From Pseudomonas sp. R5-89-07 (GTDB lineage: Bacteria; Pseudomonadota; Gammaproteobacteria; Pseudomonadales; Pseudomonadaceae): DNA of 64,000 nucleotides. Under the pieces are notes generated by a model. The model searched no databases. It had not been told where the DNA came from and worked only from the letters and a program-made list of their open reading frames with translations. The DNA lies in contig NZ_CP027727.1 in NCBI RefSeq assembly GCF_003851685.1, positions 5,146,001 through 5,210,000 of the forward strand, written 5' to 3'. Every line of letters starts with the position of its first letter. Position 1 is the stretch's first letter. A program made the position numbers and the translations under genes. This document shows, one piece after another, positions 10,305-19,305 of the stretch.

Positions 10305-11672
10305 TTATTCAAACAGCGCATCCAAGGCCTGTTCCAGGCGCGTCACGCCAATCACCTGCAACCCCGGCGGCATTTCCTTCGGCGCATTGCCCTTGGGCAC
10401 GATCGCGCGTTTGAAGCCATGCTTGGCCGCTTCCTTCAAGCGCTCCTGGCCACTGGGCACCGGGCGTACTTCGCCCGACAGCCCCACCTCGCCAAACACC
10501 AGCAGATCATGGGGCAGCGGCCGGTTGCGCAGGCTGGACATCACCGCCGCCATCAATGCCAAATCGGAGGCAGTTTCCAGCACCTTGACCCCGCCGACCA
10601 CGTTAAGGAAGACGTCCTGGTCGTGCGTCGGAATCCCGCCATGGCGATGCAATACCGCCAGCAGCATCGCCAGACGGTTCTGATCCAGACCGAGGGTGAC
10701 CCGTCGCGGGTTGGCCAGATGGCTGTCATCCACCAGCGCCTGGACTTCCACCAGCATCGGCCGGGTACCTTCCCACGTCGCCATCACCACACTACCGGGG
10801 ACTTCTTCCTGGGCGCGGGTGAGAAAAATCGCCGACGGGTTGGAGACCTCTTTGAGCCCCCGGTCAGTCATGGCAAACACACCCAACTCGTTCACCGCGC
10901 CAAAGCGGTTTTTCACCGCCCGCAGCAACCGCAGGCGGCCATCGGATTCGCCTTCGAAATACAGCACGGTGTCCACCATGTGCTCCAGCACGCGCGGCCC
11001 GGCCAGCGCGCCTTCCTTGGTCACGTGGCCCACCAGGAAGATCGCCGTACCGCTCTGCTTGGCATAGCGCACCAACAGCGCGGCACTTTCACGTACCTGG
11101 GAGACGCCGCCAGGGGCGGACTGCAGTTGCTCGGTGAAAATCGTCTGGATCGAGTCGATCACCATGACCTTCGGCTTTTCGATGCGCGCCGTGGCGATGA
11201 TGCTTTCAATGCAGGTTTCGGTCATGACCCGCAGTTGGTCCTGGGGCAAGCCCAGTCGGCGGGCGCGCATGGCCACTTGCTGCTGGGATTCTTCGCCGGT
11301 GACGTACAACGCCGGCATGCGGCTGGCGATGCTGCATAGGGTTTGCAACAGGATCGTGGATTTACCGATGCCTGGGTCGCCGCCGATCAACACGACCGAG
11401 CCGTCCACCAGGCCACCGCCCAATACCCGGTCCAACTCGCCGGAGGCCGTGGAGAAGCGCGGGATCTCTTCGACGCTGACTTCGGCCAGGGTCTTGATCT
11501 GCGCCTGTTGCCCGGTCCAGCCGGCGCGGCCGGTCGGCGCCGCAGCACCACCGCTTTCAATCATGGTTTCAGTCAGGGTGTTCCACGCACCGCACTCGCC
11601 GCACTGGCCCGCCCATTTGGGAAAGGTCGCGCCGCACTCCGTGCAGCCGTACATGCGCTTGGCCTTTGCCAT
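10305..11672 (-). CDS. radA: DNA repair protein RadA
   Basis: RecA-like ATPase with a Lon-protease-like C-terminal domain (455 aa, normal length) that helps branch migration and processing of recombination intermediates. The C4 zinc finger (CTEC...CGEC) lies at residues 10-27, Walker A GGDPGIGKST near 98, and the RadA signature KNRFG near 255. The C-terminal region resembles a Lon S16 domain. Its neighbours match P. aeruginosa PA4608-PA4609. Confidence 0.97.
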   Translation of the reverse strand: MAKAKRMYGCTECGATFPKWAGQCGECGAWNTLTETMIESGGAAAPTGRAGWTGQQAQIKTLAEVSVEEIPRFSTASGELDRVLGGGLVDGSVVLIGGDPGIGKSTILLQTLCSIASRMPALYVTGEESQQQVAMRARRLGLPQDQLRVMTETCIESIIATARIEKPKVMVIDSIQTIFTEQLQSAPGGVSQVRESAALLVRYAKQSGTAIFLVGHVTKEGALAGPRVLEHMVDTVLYFEGESDGRLRLLRAVKNRFGAVNELGVFAMTDRGLKEVSNPSAIFLTRAQEEVPGSVVMATWEGTRPMLVEVQALVDDSHLANPRRVTLGLDQNRLAMLLAVLHRHGGIPTHDQDVFLNVVGGVKVLETASDLALMAAVMSSLRNRPLPHDLLVFGEVGLSGEVRPVPSGQERLKEAAKHGFKRAIVPKGNAPKEMPPGLQVIGVTRLEQALDALFE

Positions 11673-11707
11673 TCGAGAACCTCCAACCGAAAAAACGCGA
11701 TGATAGC

Positions 11708-12256
11708 TCAGCGCGGCGCCGGGGTCCGGATTTCACCATTGGCCAAGCGTGTAGCGCTGTTACCGATGGGGTCTTCGGCGTTGAGGTCGGCGCCTTTGGC
11801 CTTGAGTTCGCCGAGCAGTTCGACGCGCTTGAACAGCCCGGCGTACATGGCGGCGGTCTGCCCCGCGCCGTTGCGCTGGTCGGGGTTACAGTCGGTGGCC
11901 AGCAGGCGCTGGGCAATTTTCAGTTCACCTTTGAAGATGGCGCCCATCAGCGCAGTGTTGCCACGTTTGTCCTGCACGCAGGCGTCGGCACCGGCGGCCA
12001 ACAGGCGCTCAACATAGGTGCTTTGGCCGTGATAGGCGGCGAGGATCAAGGCGGTGTAGCCCTTGTCGTCCTGAGTATTCAGGGCGTAGCCCGATTCAAT
12101 GAAAGTGTTGAGCATGTCGAGATCGCCACGGCGGGCGGCGTCGAAATAATAGTCCTGAAGCTGCGCCTTGAGCGCACCAGGGTCATTGGAGGGGGGTTGT
12201 TCGGCCAGCACACTAAACGAACAGCAGGCCAGCAGTGCCCATATGAACGTACGCAT
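11708..12256 (-). CDS. ankB: AnkB-like periplasmic ankyrin-repeat protein
   Basis: A 182-aa exported protein: signal peptide MRTFIWALLACCSFSVLA, then about four ankyrin repeats (for example DKGYTALILAAYHGQ and KRGNTALMGAIFKGE). In P. aeruginosa the periplasmic AnkB encoded beside katB is needed for full KatB activity and peroxide resistance, and the same order occurs here. The ATG at 12256 has AAGGA upstream and begins the signal peptide; the longer frame before it runs into a repeat. A family-B REPIN lies between it and katB. Confidence 0.88.
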   Translation of the reverse strand: MRTFIWALLACCSFSVLAEQPPSNDPGALKAQLQDYYFDAARRGDLDMLNTFIESGYALNTQDDKGYTALILAAYHGQSTYVERLLAAGADACVQDKRGNTALMGAIFKGELKIAQRLLATDCNPDQRNGAGQTAAMYAGLFKRVELLGELKAKGADLNAEDPIGNSATRLANGEIRTPAPR

Positions 12257-12283
12257 GATCAAAATCCTTGAGAAAGATCCCCT

Positions 12284-12383
12284 TGTAGGAGCGAGCTTGC
12301 TCGCGAAAAACGTCAACGATAACGCGTGCATCCTGGATAAATGCGTTGCCTTTGAGTTCTTCGCGAGCAAGCTCGCTCCTACA
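12284..12383. repeat. REPIN (family B) between katB and ankB
   Basis: Inverted pair of TGTAGGAGCGAGCTTGCTCG-type REPs spaced by about 50 bp, filling the katB-ankB intercistronic gap. Confidence 0.92.
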
Positions 12384-12394
12384 GGAGGGCGCGG

Positions 12395-13936
12395 TTAGTC
12401 GCTCAGTTTGTCAGCCAGTGCTTTCACACGTGCCAAGTCGCCCTTGGCAACCTTGGCCACGCCGGTGCCGTATTCCGGGTCTGCCTTGTAGAGGAACGAG
12501 AGGATGATGTGCTTGCTCTCATCATCGGTGGTCGCCAGCGAGCCGCCGAAGTTGTCGATCAGGTCCTGGCGCTCTTTCTTGCTGTAGGAGCGATACAAGT
12601 CACCGGCCTGCTTGAAGTTCTGCTCACGCTGGATCTTCGCCTGCTGGGTGCTGCCCGACAGCGGCGACTGGCTGTAGCGCGCAGTTTGCGGCTCTTCCCG
12701 TGGCAACAGGCGGCTTGGCTGGTAGTTCACGCCAGTGGTGGTCTTGCCGAAATTCATTGCGCCGTCCTGGTTGCCGTTATTGACGGTCACCCGTGGCGCG
12801 TTGATCGGCAGTTGCAAGGCATTGGCGCCCAGGCGGTACATTTGCGTGTCGGCGTAGGAAAACACCCGGCCTTGCAGCAGGCGGTCTTCCGACGGTTCGA
12901 TACCCGGCACCAGGTTGGCCGGGGCCATCGAGACCTGTTCGGTCTCCTGGAACACATTGGCCGGGTTGCGGTTGAGCACCATTTGCCCAACTTTGCGCTC
13001 AGGCACATTCGGCCAGATTTTAGTGGCATCCAACGGGTCGAAATCAAACGTGGCCAAGTCTTCAGGTTTTAACACTTGCACATACAAGTCCCACTTGGGG
13101 AAGTCGCCCTTGTTGATATGGGTGACCAAGTCATTGGTCATGTGGCTGTAGTCACGTCCTTGCACTTCGGTGACTTGCTTGGGATCAAGATTCTTGATGC
13201 CTTGCAGGCTCTTCCAGTGGAACTTGACGTAGTGCACTTCGCCCTTGGCGTTGATTAACTTGTAGGCATGTACGCCGTTGCCGTCCATTTCCCGATAACT
13301 GGCCGGAGTACCGGAGTCCGAATACAACTCGGTCAGTGTACGAGTGGACTCTGGAACATGGGAGAAGAAGTCGAAACGACGCGAGTCATCGTCCAGGTTA
13401 GTGCGCGGGTCCGGTTTGAACGCGTGGACCATGTCCGGGAACTTGATGGCATCGCGGATGAAGAAGGTCGGGAAGTTATTACCGACCAGGTCCCAGTTAC
13501 CCTCGGCGGTGTAGAACTTGGTGGCGAAGCCTCGTGGATCGCGCAAGGTTTCCGGCGAATGGTTACCGTGGACCACCGCCGAGAAGCGCACGAATACCGG
13601 TGTGGCTTCACCGGCTGCGAACACCTTGGCCTTGGTCAGGTCGCTGAGGTTGTCGGTCACGGTGAAGGTGCCATGGGCGCCCGTGCCGCGTGCGTGGACC
13701 ACACGCTCGGGAATGCGCTCACGGTCAAAGCGCTGCAGCTTCTGGATCAGTTGAACATCCTGCAACAGCACAGGGCCATTGGCGCCAGCGGTCTGCGAAT
13801 TCTGGTTATCCCCAACGTTGGCACCGTTATCACGGGTCAGGTTGGCGGCTTGCACGGAAAGGCTCAGCAGGCTGGCGGTCACCAACGCCAGCGCCTGGCG
13901 CGCCGACACGGGCCTGCGGTTGATTGAACTGTTCAT
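12395..13936 (-). CDS. katB: Periplasmic monofunctional catalase KatB
   Basis: Small-subunit haem catalase (513 aa) that breaks down hydrogen peroxide. A signal peptide (MNSSINRRPVSARQALALVTASLLSLSVQA) suggests export. The catalytic His lies in HARGTGAHGTF and the Asn in LVGNNFPTFFIRD, while the haem-ligand Tyr motif RVFSYADTQMYR lies near residue 350. The ATG has AGAGGAAA upstream. It is divergent from mscL. OxyR control is expected by analogy with PA4613, but I could not identify a convincing OxyR box. Confidence 0.94.
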   Translation of the reverse strand: MNSSINRRPVSARQALALVTASLLSLSVQAANLTRDNGANVGDNQNSQTAGANGPVLLQDVQLIQKLQRFDRERIPERVVHARGTGAHGTFTVTDNLSDLTKAKVFAAGEATPVFVRFSAVVHGNHSPETLRDPRGFATKFYTAEGNWDLVGNNFPTFFIRDAIKFPDMVHAFKPDPRTNLDDDSRRFDFFSHVPESTRTLTELYSDSGTPASYREMDGNGVHAYKLINAKGEVHYVKFHWKSLQGIKNLDPKQVTEVQGRDYSHMTNDLVTHINKGDFPKWDLYVQVLKPEDLATFDFDPLDATKIWPNVPERKVGQMVLNRNPANVFQETEQVSMAPANLVPGIEPSEDRLLQGRVFSYADTQMYRLGANALQLPINAPRVTVNNGNQDGAMNFGKTTTGVNYQPSRLLPREEPQTARYSQSPLSGSTQQAKIQREQNFKQAGDLYRSYSKKERQDLIDNFGGSLATTDDESKHIILSFLYKADPEYGTGVAKVAKGDLARVKALADKLSD

Positions 13937-14223
13937 CGAGGTTTCCTCTGGTTTTTTTAGTGCACATTCAGTTGTGCTTGCCAGAGGCTAGTGACCTGCG
14001 GGTCAGAAGATAAATAGAAAAACCCCACAGGGCCGATTGAGAAAAAAATATGGTAACCCGCTGAAATTCTGCGTATTTCGCGCGCGATTGGTGGCACTTT
14101 GCAAACTAATTGCGATTTAATGTGTCGATAAAAACCAACAGTGTTAACGGTTGTGTCGCGCAAGCCTGCTACGACTGACTTACACTGACCTCCACCCTTC
14201 TCATCTGTAACAAGGAATAACTT

Positions 14224-14640
14224 ATGGGCGTGATCAGTGAGTTCAAGGCCTTTGCGGTCAAAGGTAATGTGGTCGACATGGCCGTCGGTATCATCATCGG
14301 CGCCGCGTTCGGCAAAATTGTTTCCTCGTTTGTAGGGGACGTGGTGATGCCACCCATTGGCCTGTTGATCGGTGGCGTGGACTTCGGTGACCTGGCCATC
14401 ACGCTTAAAGCGGCGCAGGGCGATGTACCCGCGGTGGTGCTGGCATACGGCAAGTTCATCCAGAGCGTGATCGACTTTGTGATCGTCGCCTTCGCCATCT
14501 TCATGGGCGTGAAGGCGATCAATCGCTTGAAGCGCGAAGAGGCCGTAGCCCCGAGCTTGCCGCCGACGCCGACGAAGGAAGAGGTGCTGTTGGGCGAGAT
14601 CCGCGACCTGCTCAAGGCACAGCATGACAAACCGCTCTGA
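14224..14640 (+). CDS. mscL: Large-conductance mechanosensitive channel MscL
   Basis: Homopentameric inner-membrane channel (138 aa) that opens under membrane tension to release solutes in osmotic downshock. The start [30 protein letters not shown] carries the amphipathic N-terminal helix and first membrane helix. The second helix is near residues 77-98, and the charged C-terminal bundle ends the protein. CAAGGAA provides the ribosome site. Confidence 0.98.
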   Translation: MGVISEFKAFAVKGNVVDMAVGIIIGAAFGKIVSSFVGDVVMPPIGLLIGGVDFGDLAITLKAAQGDVPAVVLAYGKFIQSVIDFVIVAFAIFMGVKAINRLKREEAVAPSLPPTPTKEEVLLGEIRDLLKAQHDKPL

Positions 14641-14672
14641 CCGGCGGATTAGAGGCAGCAGCGCGAAGTAAC

Positions 14673-14767
14673 CTGTGGCGAGGGAGCTTGCTCCCGCTGG
14701 ACTGCACGGCAGGCCCATTGTTTGGGGCCGCTGCGCGACCCAGCGGGAGCAAGCTCCCTCGCCACAG
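14673..14767. repeat. REPIN (family C)
   Basis: Inverted pair of CTGTGGCGAGGGAGCTTGCT-type REPs between the convergent genes mscL and fpr. This is the only member of this third sequence family in the window. Confidence 0.9.
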
Positions 14768-14808
14768 GTACGGTGTTTGCCTGGCAGGCCTTACTGCGTG
14801 AGGCTTTC

Positions 14809-15585
14809 TTACCAGTAGTTTTCCACCGCCACCTGGCCCGGGCGTCGGCTCAGGCTCAGTTGCATGTCGCGCTGCTTGAGCAACTGACGGGTGTCATCGA
14901 CCATCTGCGGGTTGCCGCATATCAGCACGCGGGAGTGTTCCGGAGTGAGCGCGACGCCGGCTGCACGCTCCAGCTCGCCGTTCTCGATCAATGCGGTGAT
15001 GCGACCGTTCAACGCCCCCGGATGCTGCTCGCGGGTCACAATAGGTATATAAGTCAGCTTGTGGGCGTATTCAGCCAGGTGTTCACGCGTGCCCAGTCCA
15101 GTGATCAGCGACTGGTACGCCAGTTCCTTGGCCTCGCGAGCGCTGTACACCAGCACGATACGCTCGAACTTCTCCCACACCTCGAAATCCTGCAGGATCG
15201 ACAGGAAAGGCGCCACGCCGGTACCGGTGCCCAACAGCCACAGGTCCCGCCCGTCCACAAAACGGTTCAGCGTCAGGAACCCGGTGGCCTGGCGCTCCAC
15301 CAGCAAGGTATCGCCTACCTTCAGGCGGCTCAGCTCACTGGTGAACTCCCCCCCCGGCACCACAATGGAAAAGAAATCGAGGTGCTCGTCAAACGGCGAC
15401 GACACGATGGAATAAGCGCGCCACACCGTACTGCCATCCGCCTTGGTGACGCCCAGGCGCACGAACTGGCCGGCGGTGAAACGAAAACCGGGATCGCGGG
15501 TGGTACGCAGGGTGAAGAGGCTGGGGGTCAGCGATTGCACGTCGAGCAAGGTCTGGCGGGTAAATTTCTCAGCACTGGCCGTCAT
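14809..15585 (-). CDS. fpr: Ferredoxin/flavodoxin-NADP+ reductase
   Basis: FAD enzyme (258 aa) that moves electrons between NADPH and ferredoxin or flavodoxin, feeding Fe-S and redox-stress functions. The FAD motif RAYSIVSSP lies near residue 51, the NADP-binding GTGTGVAPFLS near 110, and the chain ends ENYW. I chose the ATG at 15585, after a GGAG site, because MTASAEKFTRQTLLDVQSLT is the family start. Between mscL and a LuxR solo it corresponds to the FprB-type copy rather than the FinR-linked FprA, judged by position only. Confidence 0.93.
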   Translation of the reverse strand: MTASAEKFTRQTLLDVQSLTPSLFTLRTTRDPGFRFTAGQFVRLGVTKADGSTVWRAYSIVSSPFDEHLDFFSIVVPGGEFTSELSRLKVGDTLLVERQATGFLTLNRFVDGRDLWLLGTGTGVAPFLSILQDFEVWEKFERIVLVYSAREAKELAYQSLITGLGTREHLAEYAHKLTYIPIVTREQHPGALNGRITALIENGELERAAGVALTPEHSRVLICGNPQMVDDTRQLLKQRDMQLSLSRRPGQVAVENYW

Positions 15586-16013
15586 GGGGGACTCCGTTTT
15601 GCACAGGGGCTTAGTGTGGCTCAAAGCAGGCCGCGCAAACACCGCTGATTTGTACTGGCATTGCACCCAACGGCATTGATTCCGACAGGCTTGTGACAAC
15701 AGTCTGACAAGACAATAGCGCCCTTCGCCCAACTAAACGTTTTGCTATTAACGCCTTCGGAATACGCCACTAGATGAAATTGAACCTGTAAAAAGACATC
15801 ACTTTGACACCACCTACAAGCTATTGAAAAAAAAGGCCTCACTTCACTAACTCATACAAAATCGTCGCTCTTGTACACCACCGAAGTCTTACAGCACTCT
15901 AATAAACGAATTATTTTCAGACTCTCTTGCAAGACTTATCCTACAATTTGTTTTCGAGCAGCATTGGGATCAGGACGTACCCAAGTCAGATGGGAATCTA
16001 TGGAGAGTTACCG
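15586..16013. promoter_or_regulatory. AT-rich divergent region between fpr and the LuxR solo
   Basis: This 428-bp gap is visibly AT-richer than its surroundings (long A runs near 15824-15834, AT-rich 15750-15960). It contains a TACAAT -10-like hexamer at 15942-15947 about 67 bp before the regulator's ATG. I see no convincing gene. Confidence 0.45.
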
Positions 16014-16724
16014 ATGGTCAAGTGGCGCAATACTCGGCTGCCCAAGCTGGAAGGCGAAAGCGAAATCACTAGCGTGTTTGAAATGGTCGTCAATCACACC
16101 TACGAATTGGGATTCCAATATTGCTCGTTTACGATCAGTACCCAAGCGCAAAACAGCCAAACAGAGCCCATACTCCTTAGCAACTATCCCAATGAATGGA
16201 GAGACCTCTATAAGCAGGCACATTTCTTCGATATAGATCCCGTAGTATCCCAGTGTAAAAACAGTGTACTGCCCATTATCTGGGACAAAAAAACCTTTAG
16301 CAGCACCCCTCAACTGTGGGATCTAGCCCAGTCGTTTGGCGTGCACTTGGGCTGGACCCAGGCGGTCCATGATTTCCAGGGCGTATTCAGTATGCTGACC
16401 CTGGCGCGAGGCAAAGGCGAGGTCAGCCCTGAAGAGCTTTACGAAAAAGCCGGCCAGGTATTGTGGCTCTGCCATGCGATGCATGCGGTCGTTGCGAAAA
16501 AATACGCCGATGAAACCCAAGTCAGCGCGCCCAGCAAGTTGACCGCACGGGAAACGGAAGTGCTCAAGTGGTCTGCCATGGGCAAGACCGCTTCCGAAAT
16601 CGCCGCCATTCTCTGCTTGTCCGAGCGCACGGTGGGCTTTCATATCAGCAGTACCTTCAGGAAGCTGGGGGTCCACAATAAGATCCAGGCCGTGCTCAGC
16701 GCCTCCAAGGCAGGCCTGTTTTAG
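16014..16724 (+). CDS. ppoR: LuxR-family solo regulator (PpoR-like)
   Basis: Transcription factor of 236 aa with an N-terminal autoinducer-binding domain and a C-terminal LuxR helix-turn-helix (LTARETEVLKW...ERTVGFHISSTFRKLGV, residues 173-225). The acyl-homoserine-lactone pocket residues are all there with canonical spacing: W62, Y66, D75, P76 and W90. No luxI synthase is in the window, so it may respond to imported or neighbour signals. Position between fpr and rlmG matches what I recall for P. putida PpoR. GGAGAG lies 8 bases before the ATG at 16014; a longer frame from 15927 lacks such a site. Base composition is lower in GC than its neighbours. Confidence 0.85.
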   Translation: MVKWRNTRLPKLEGESEITSVFEMVVNHTYELGFQYCSFTISTQAQNSQTEPILLSNYPNEWRDLYKQAHFFDIDPVVSQCKNSVLPIIWDKKTFSSTPQLWDLAQSFGVHLGWTQAVHDFQGVFSMLTLARGKGEVSPEELYEKAGQVLWLCHAMHAVVAKKYADETQVSAPSKLTARETEVLKWSAMGKTASEIAAILCLSERTVGFHISSTFRKLGVHNKIQAVLSASKAGLF

Positions 16725-16866
16725 CCCAGGCAAGAAACATCGCATGTCATCGCGGTCAAAAAAAAGTAACATTTATGGCCAATTCTGAGTGTTGATGCTG
16801 CCCTTTCAGAGGTTGCCTCGCCGTTCACTCAGACGGTTCCGTCGATTACCCAGAGCCTCCCCCGCC

Positions 16867-17991
16867 ATGCCCCTGCTTGACAGCCCCTTCGCCCAGCTCG
16901 ATTTGATCCGCCAGCCTGAGCAACACAACGACCCGCTGCAAGCCTTCGATGCCGCCGACGAGTACCTGCTCAGCCATCTTGCCGGCCAGCAACCCAGCGC
17001 GGCAACCCGTGTGCTGGTACTCAATGACAGCTTTGGTGCCCTCGCGGCCAGCCTCGAAGGGAAGGTGCAGGTGACCTCCAGCGGGGACTCGTTCCTCGCC
17101 GCCCAGGGTCTTGAGAAAAACCTGGTGCGCAACGGCAAGGCGTTTGATGCGGTGCCGTTCGTACCCGCCAGCCAGGTGCCGGTGGGGCCTTTCGATCGGG
17201 TGCTGTTGCGAGTGCCGAAAACCCTGGCGTTGCTGGAAGAGCAGTTGATCCGCTTGCACGGGCAGTTGGCGCCGGGCGCCGAAGTGATCGCCGGCGCGAT
17301 GATCAAGCACTTGCCACGCGCCGCCGGCGAGTTGCTGGAGCGCTATATCGGGCCGATGCATGCCAGCCTCGCGGTCAAGAAGGCGCGGCTGCTGATCGCC
17401 ACCGTTACGGATCGCCCTGCGCCAGTATCGCCCTACCCTACCCGCTATACGCTGGATACGCCGGCCGTCGAATTGCTCAACCATGCCAACGTGTTCTGCC
17501 GCGAAGGCCTGGACATCGGCACGCGCGCCTTCCTGCCGCATTTGCCGAGCAACCTGGGTGGCGCCCGCGTGGCGGACCTGGGCTGCGGCAACGGCGTATT
17601 GGCGATTGCCAGCGCGCTGCAAAACCCCGACGCGCAGTACACGCTGGTGGATGAGTCGTTCATGGCGGTGCAGTCAGCCAGCGAAAACTGGCAGGCCGCT
17701 CTGGGGGACCGCGAGGTGATCGTGCGTGCCGGCGACGGCCTGGCCGGCCAGCAAGCGCAGTCGCTGGACGTGGTGCTGTGCAACCCGCCCTTCCACCAGC
17801 AGCAGGTGGTGGGCGACTTCCTCGCCTGGCGCATGTTCCAGCAGGCGCGCGAAGCGCTGGTGGTGGGCGGCGCGCTGTATATCGTCGGTAACCGCCACCT
17901 GGGTTATCACAGCAAATTGGCACGCCTGTTCCGCGGCGTCGAACAAGTGGCATCTACGCCCAAGTTCGTCATTCTCAAGGCCCGCAAATAA
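16867..17991 (+). CDS. rlmG: 23S rRNA (guanine-N2) methyltransferase RlmG
   Basis: SAM-dependent methyltransferase (374 aa) that makes m2G1835 in 23S rRNA. The C-terminal catalytic half holds the SAM motif VADLGCGNGVL near residue 238 and the N2-guanine signature CNPPF near 309. The N-terminal half is a degenerate methyltransferase fold, as in RsmC/RlmG. The ATG at 16867 (MPLLDSPFAQLDL) matches the family start; the extra 26 codons upstream are Arg-rich and look non-coding. Confidence 0.92.
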   Translation: MPLLDSPFAQLDLIRQPEQHNDPLQAFDAADEYLLSHLAGQQPSAATRVLVLNDSFGALAASLEGKVQVTSSGDSFLAAQGLEKNLVRNGKAFDAVPFVPASQVPVGPFDRVLLRVPKTLALLEEQLIRLHGQLAPGAEVIAGAMIKHLPRAAGELLERYIGPMHASLAVKKARLLIATVTDRPAPVSPYPTRYTLDTPAVELLNHANVFCREGLDIGTRAFLPHLPSNLGGARVADLGCGNGVLAIASALQNPDAQYTLVDESFMAVQSASENWQAALGDREVIVRAGDGLAGQQAQSLDVVLCNPPFHQQQVVGDFLAWRMFQQAREALVVGGALYIVGNRHLGYHSKLARLFRGVEQVASTPKFVILKARK

Positions 17992-18000
17992 AAAACCCGT

Positions 18001-18098
18001 TGTAGGAGCGAGCTTGCTCGCGAAAAACACCCAGGCAACGCGTCCATTCTGGATGAACGCGGTGCCCTGAGTTCTTCGCGAGCAAGCTCGCTCCTACA
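18001..18098. repeat. REPIN (family B)
   Basis: Inverted pair of TGTAGGAGCGAGCTTGCTCG REPs starting 9 bp after the rlmG stop, between convergent rlmG and the cio operon end. Confidence 0.92.
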
Positions 18099-18116
18099 AA
18101 AGCCCGGCTCGGGATA

Positions 18117-18284
18117 TCAATGGGTGGTCAGGCCTGCCGCATTCATGAACATGCGCATCAGGCTGGCGACGATGAACAGGGCCAGCACGCTGCCGGTCCA
18201 GATCATCGCCAACCAGCCGAGGCGCCGCCACAGTGGCTGCTTCTCGGCCTGTTCGATGTCGTGCAACGAAGGTTTGCCCGGCAT
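18117..18284 (-). CDS. DUF2474 small membrane protein, probable CIO oxidase subunit
   Basis: A 55-aa protein: MPGKPSLHDIEQAEKQPLWR, then one transmembrane helix (about residues 22-44, LGWLAMIWTGSVLALFIVAS) and a short tail ending GLTTH. It matches the DUF2474 pattern seen after cyanide-insensitive oxidase genes and probably plays the part CydX plays for cytochrome bd-I. AGGAGG sits just before the ATG, and only 12 bp separate it from cioB, so it is the third gene of the operon. Confidence 0.88.
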   Translation of the reverse strand: MPGKPSLHDIEQAEKQPLWRRLGWLAMIWTGSVLALFIVASLMRMFMNAAGLTTH

Positions 18285-18296
18285 GTTGCGACCCTC

Positions 18297-19304
18297 CTAG
18301 TGGTAACCGTCTTCATGGGTGACCTTGCCGCGGAACACGTAGTAGCTCCAGAAGGTGTAACCCAGGATTAACGGGATGATGAACAAGGTGCCCACCAGCA
18401 TGAAGCCTTGGCTTTGCGGCGGTGCGGCGGCGTCCCAGATCGAGACTGACGGAGGAATGATGTTCGGCCACAGGCTGATGCCAAGGCCGCTGTAACCCAG
18501 GAAAATCAATACCAGCGTCAGCAGGAACGGCGTGTAGTGCGCATTGCGGGCCACGGCGCGGATCAGCCCGTACATGGTCACCAGCACCAGCGCCGGCACT
18601 GGCAGGAACCAGAACAGGTTCGGCAGGGTGAACCAGCGCGAAGCGATTTCCGGGTGGGTCAGCGGTGTCCAGATACTGACGATACCGATCACGGCCAGCA
18701 CCACGAAGGCCAGCGGCCGCGCGATGTTATGCATCTGCTCCTGCAACTTGCCCTCGGTCTTCATGATCAGCCAGGTGCAGCCGAGCAAGGCATACGCCAC
18801 GATCAAGGCCACGCCGCAGAACATCGTGAACGGTGTGAGCCAGTCCAGTGAGCCTCCGGCAAACTGGCGGTTCACCACCGGAATGCCATCGATAAACGCC
18901 CCCAGCGCCACACCCTGGAAGAACGTGGCCGTCAGCGAGCCGCCGATAAACGCCTTGTCCCACAGGTGACGCTTGTGGTCCTTGGCCTTGAAGCGGAACT
19001 CGAAGGCCACGCCACGAAAGATCAGCCCGATCAACATCAGGATCAGCGGCAGGTACAACGCCGACAACACCACCGAATAGGCCAGCGGGAACGCGCCGAA
19101 CAGCCCGGCACCGCCCAATACCAGCCAGGTTTCGTTACCGTCCCACACCGGCGCCACGGTGTTCATCATCACGTCACGGTCGGTCTTGCCCTGTACGAAC
19201 GGAAACAGGATACCGATGCCCAGGTCGAAGCCGTCCATGACCACGTACATCATGATCCCGAAAATAATGATCACAGCCCAGATCAGCGGAAGATCAATGC
19301 CCAT
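18297..19304 (-). CDS. cioB: Cyanide-insensitive terminal oxidase subunit II
   Basis: Subunit II (335 aa) of the bd-type cyanide-insensitive quinol oxidase, an inner-membrane enzyme that reduces oxygen with ubiquinol. The family start MGIDLPLIWAVIIIFGIMMYVVMDGFDLGIGIL and about eight membrane helices are seen. The ATG at 19304 begins one base after the cioA stop, so translation is coupled. The longer frame upstream overlaps cioA and is not used. Confidence 0.95.
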   Translation of the reverse strand: MGIDLPLIWAVIIIFGIMMYVVMDGFDLGIGILFPFVQGKTDRDVMMNTVAPVWDGNETWLVLGGAGLFGAFPLAYSVVLSALYLPLILMLIGLIFRGVAFEFRFKAKDHKRHLWDKAFIGGSLTATFFQGVALGAFIDGIPVVNRQFAGGSLDWLTPFTMFCGVALIVAYALLGCTWLIMKTEGKLQEQMHNIARPLAFVVLAVIGIVSIWTPLTHPEIASRWFTLPNLFWFLPVPALVLVTMYGLIRAVARNAHYTPFLLTLVLIFLGYSGLGISLWPNIIPPSVSIWDAAAPPQSQGFMLVGTLFIIPLILGYTFWSYYVFRGKVTHEDGYH

Positions 19305-19305
19305 C

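Noticed and set aside
11334..13258. Plus-strand frames opposite radA, ankB and katB
   Set aside because: Shadows of well-identified minus-strand genes.
13937..14223. OxyR box between katB and mscL
   Set aside because: Only isolated ATAG/CTAT-like tetramers occur, without the required spacing.
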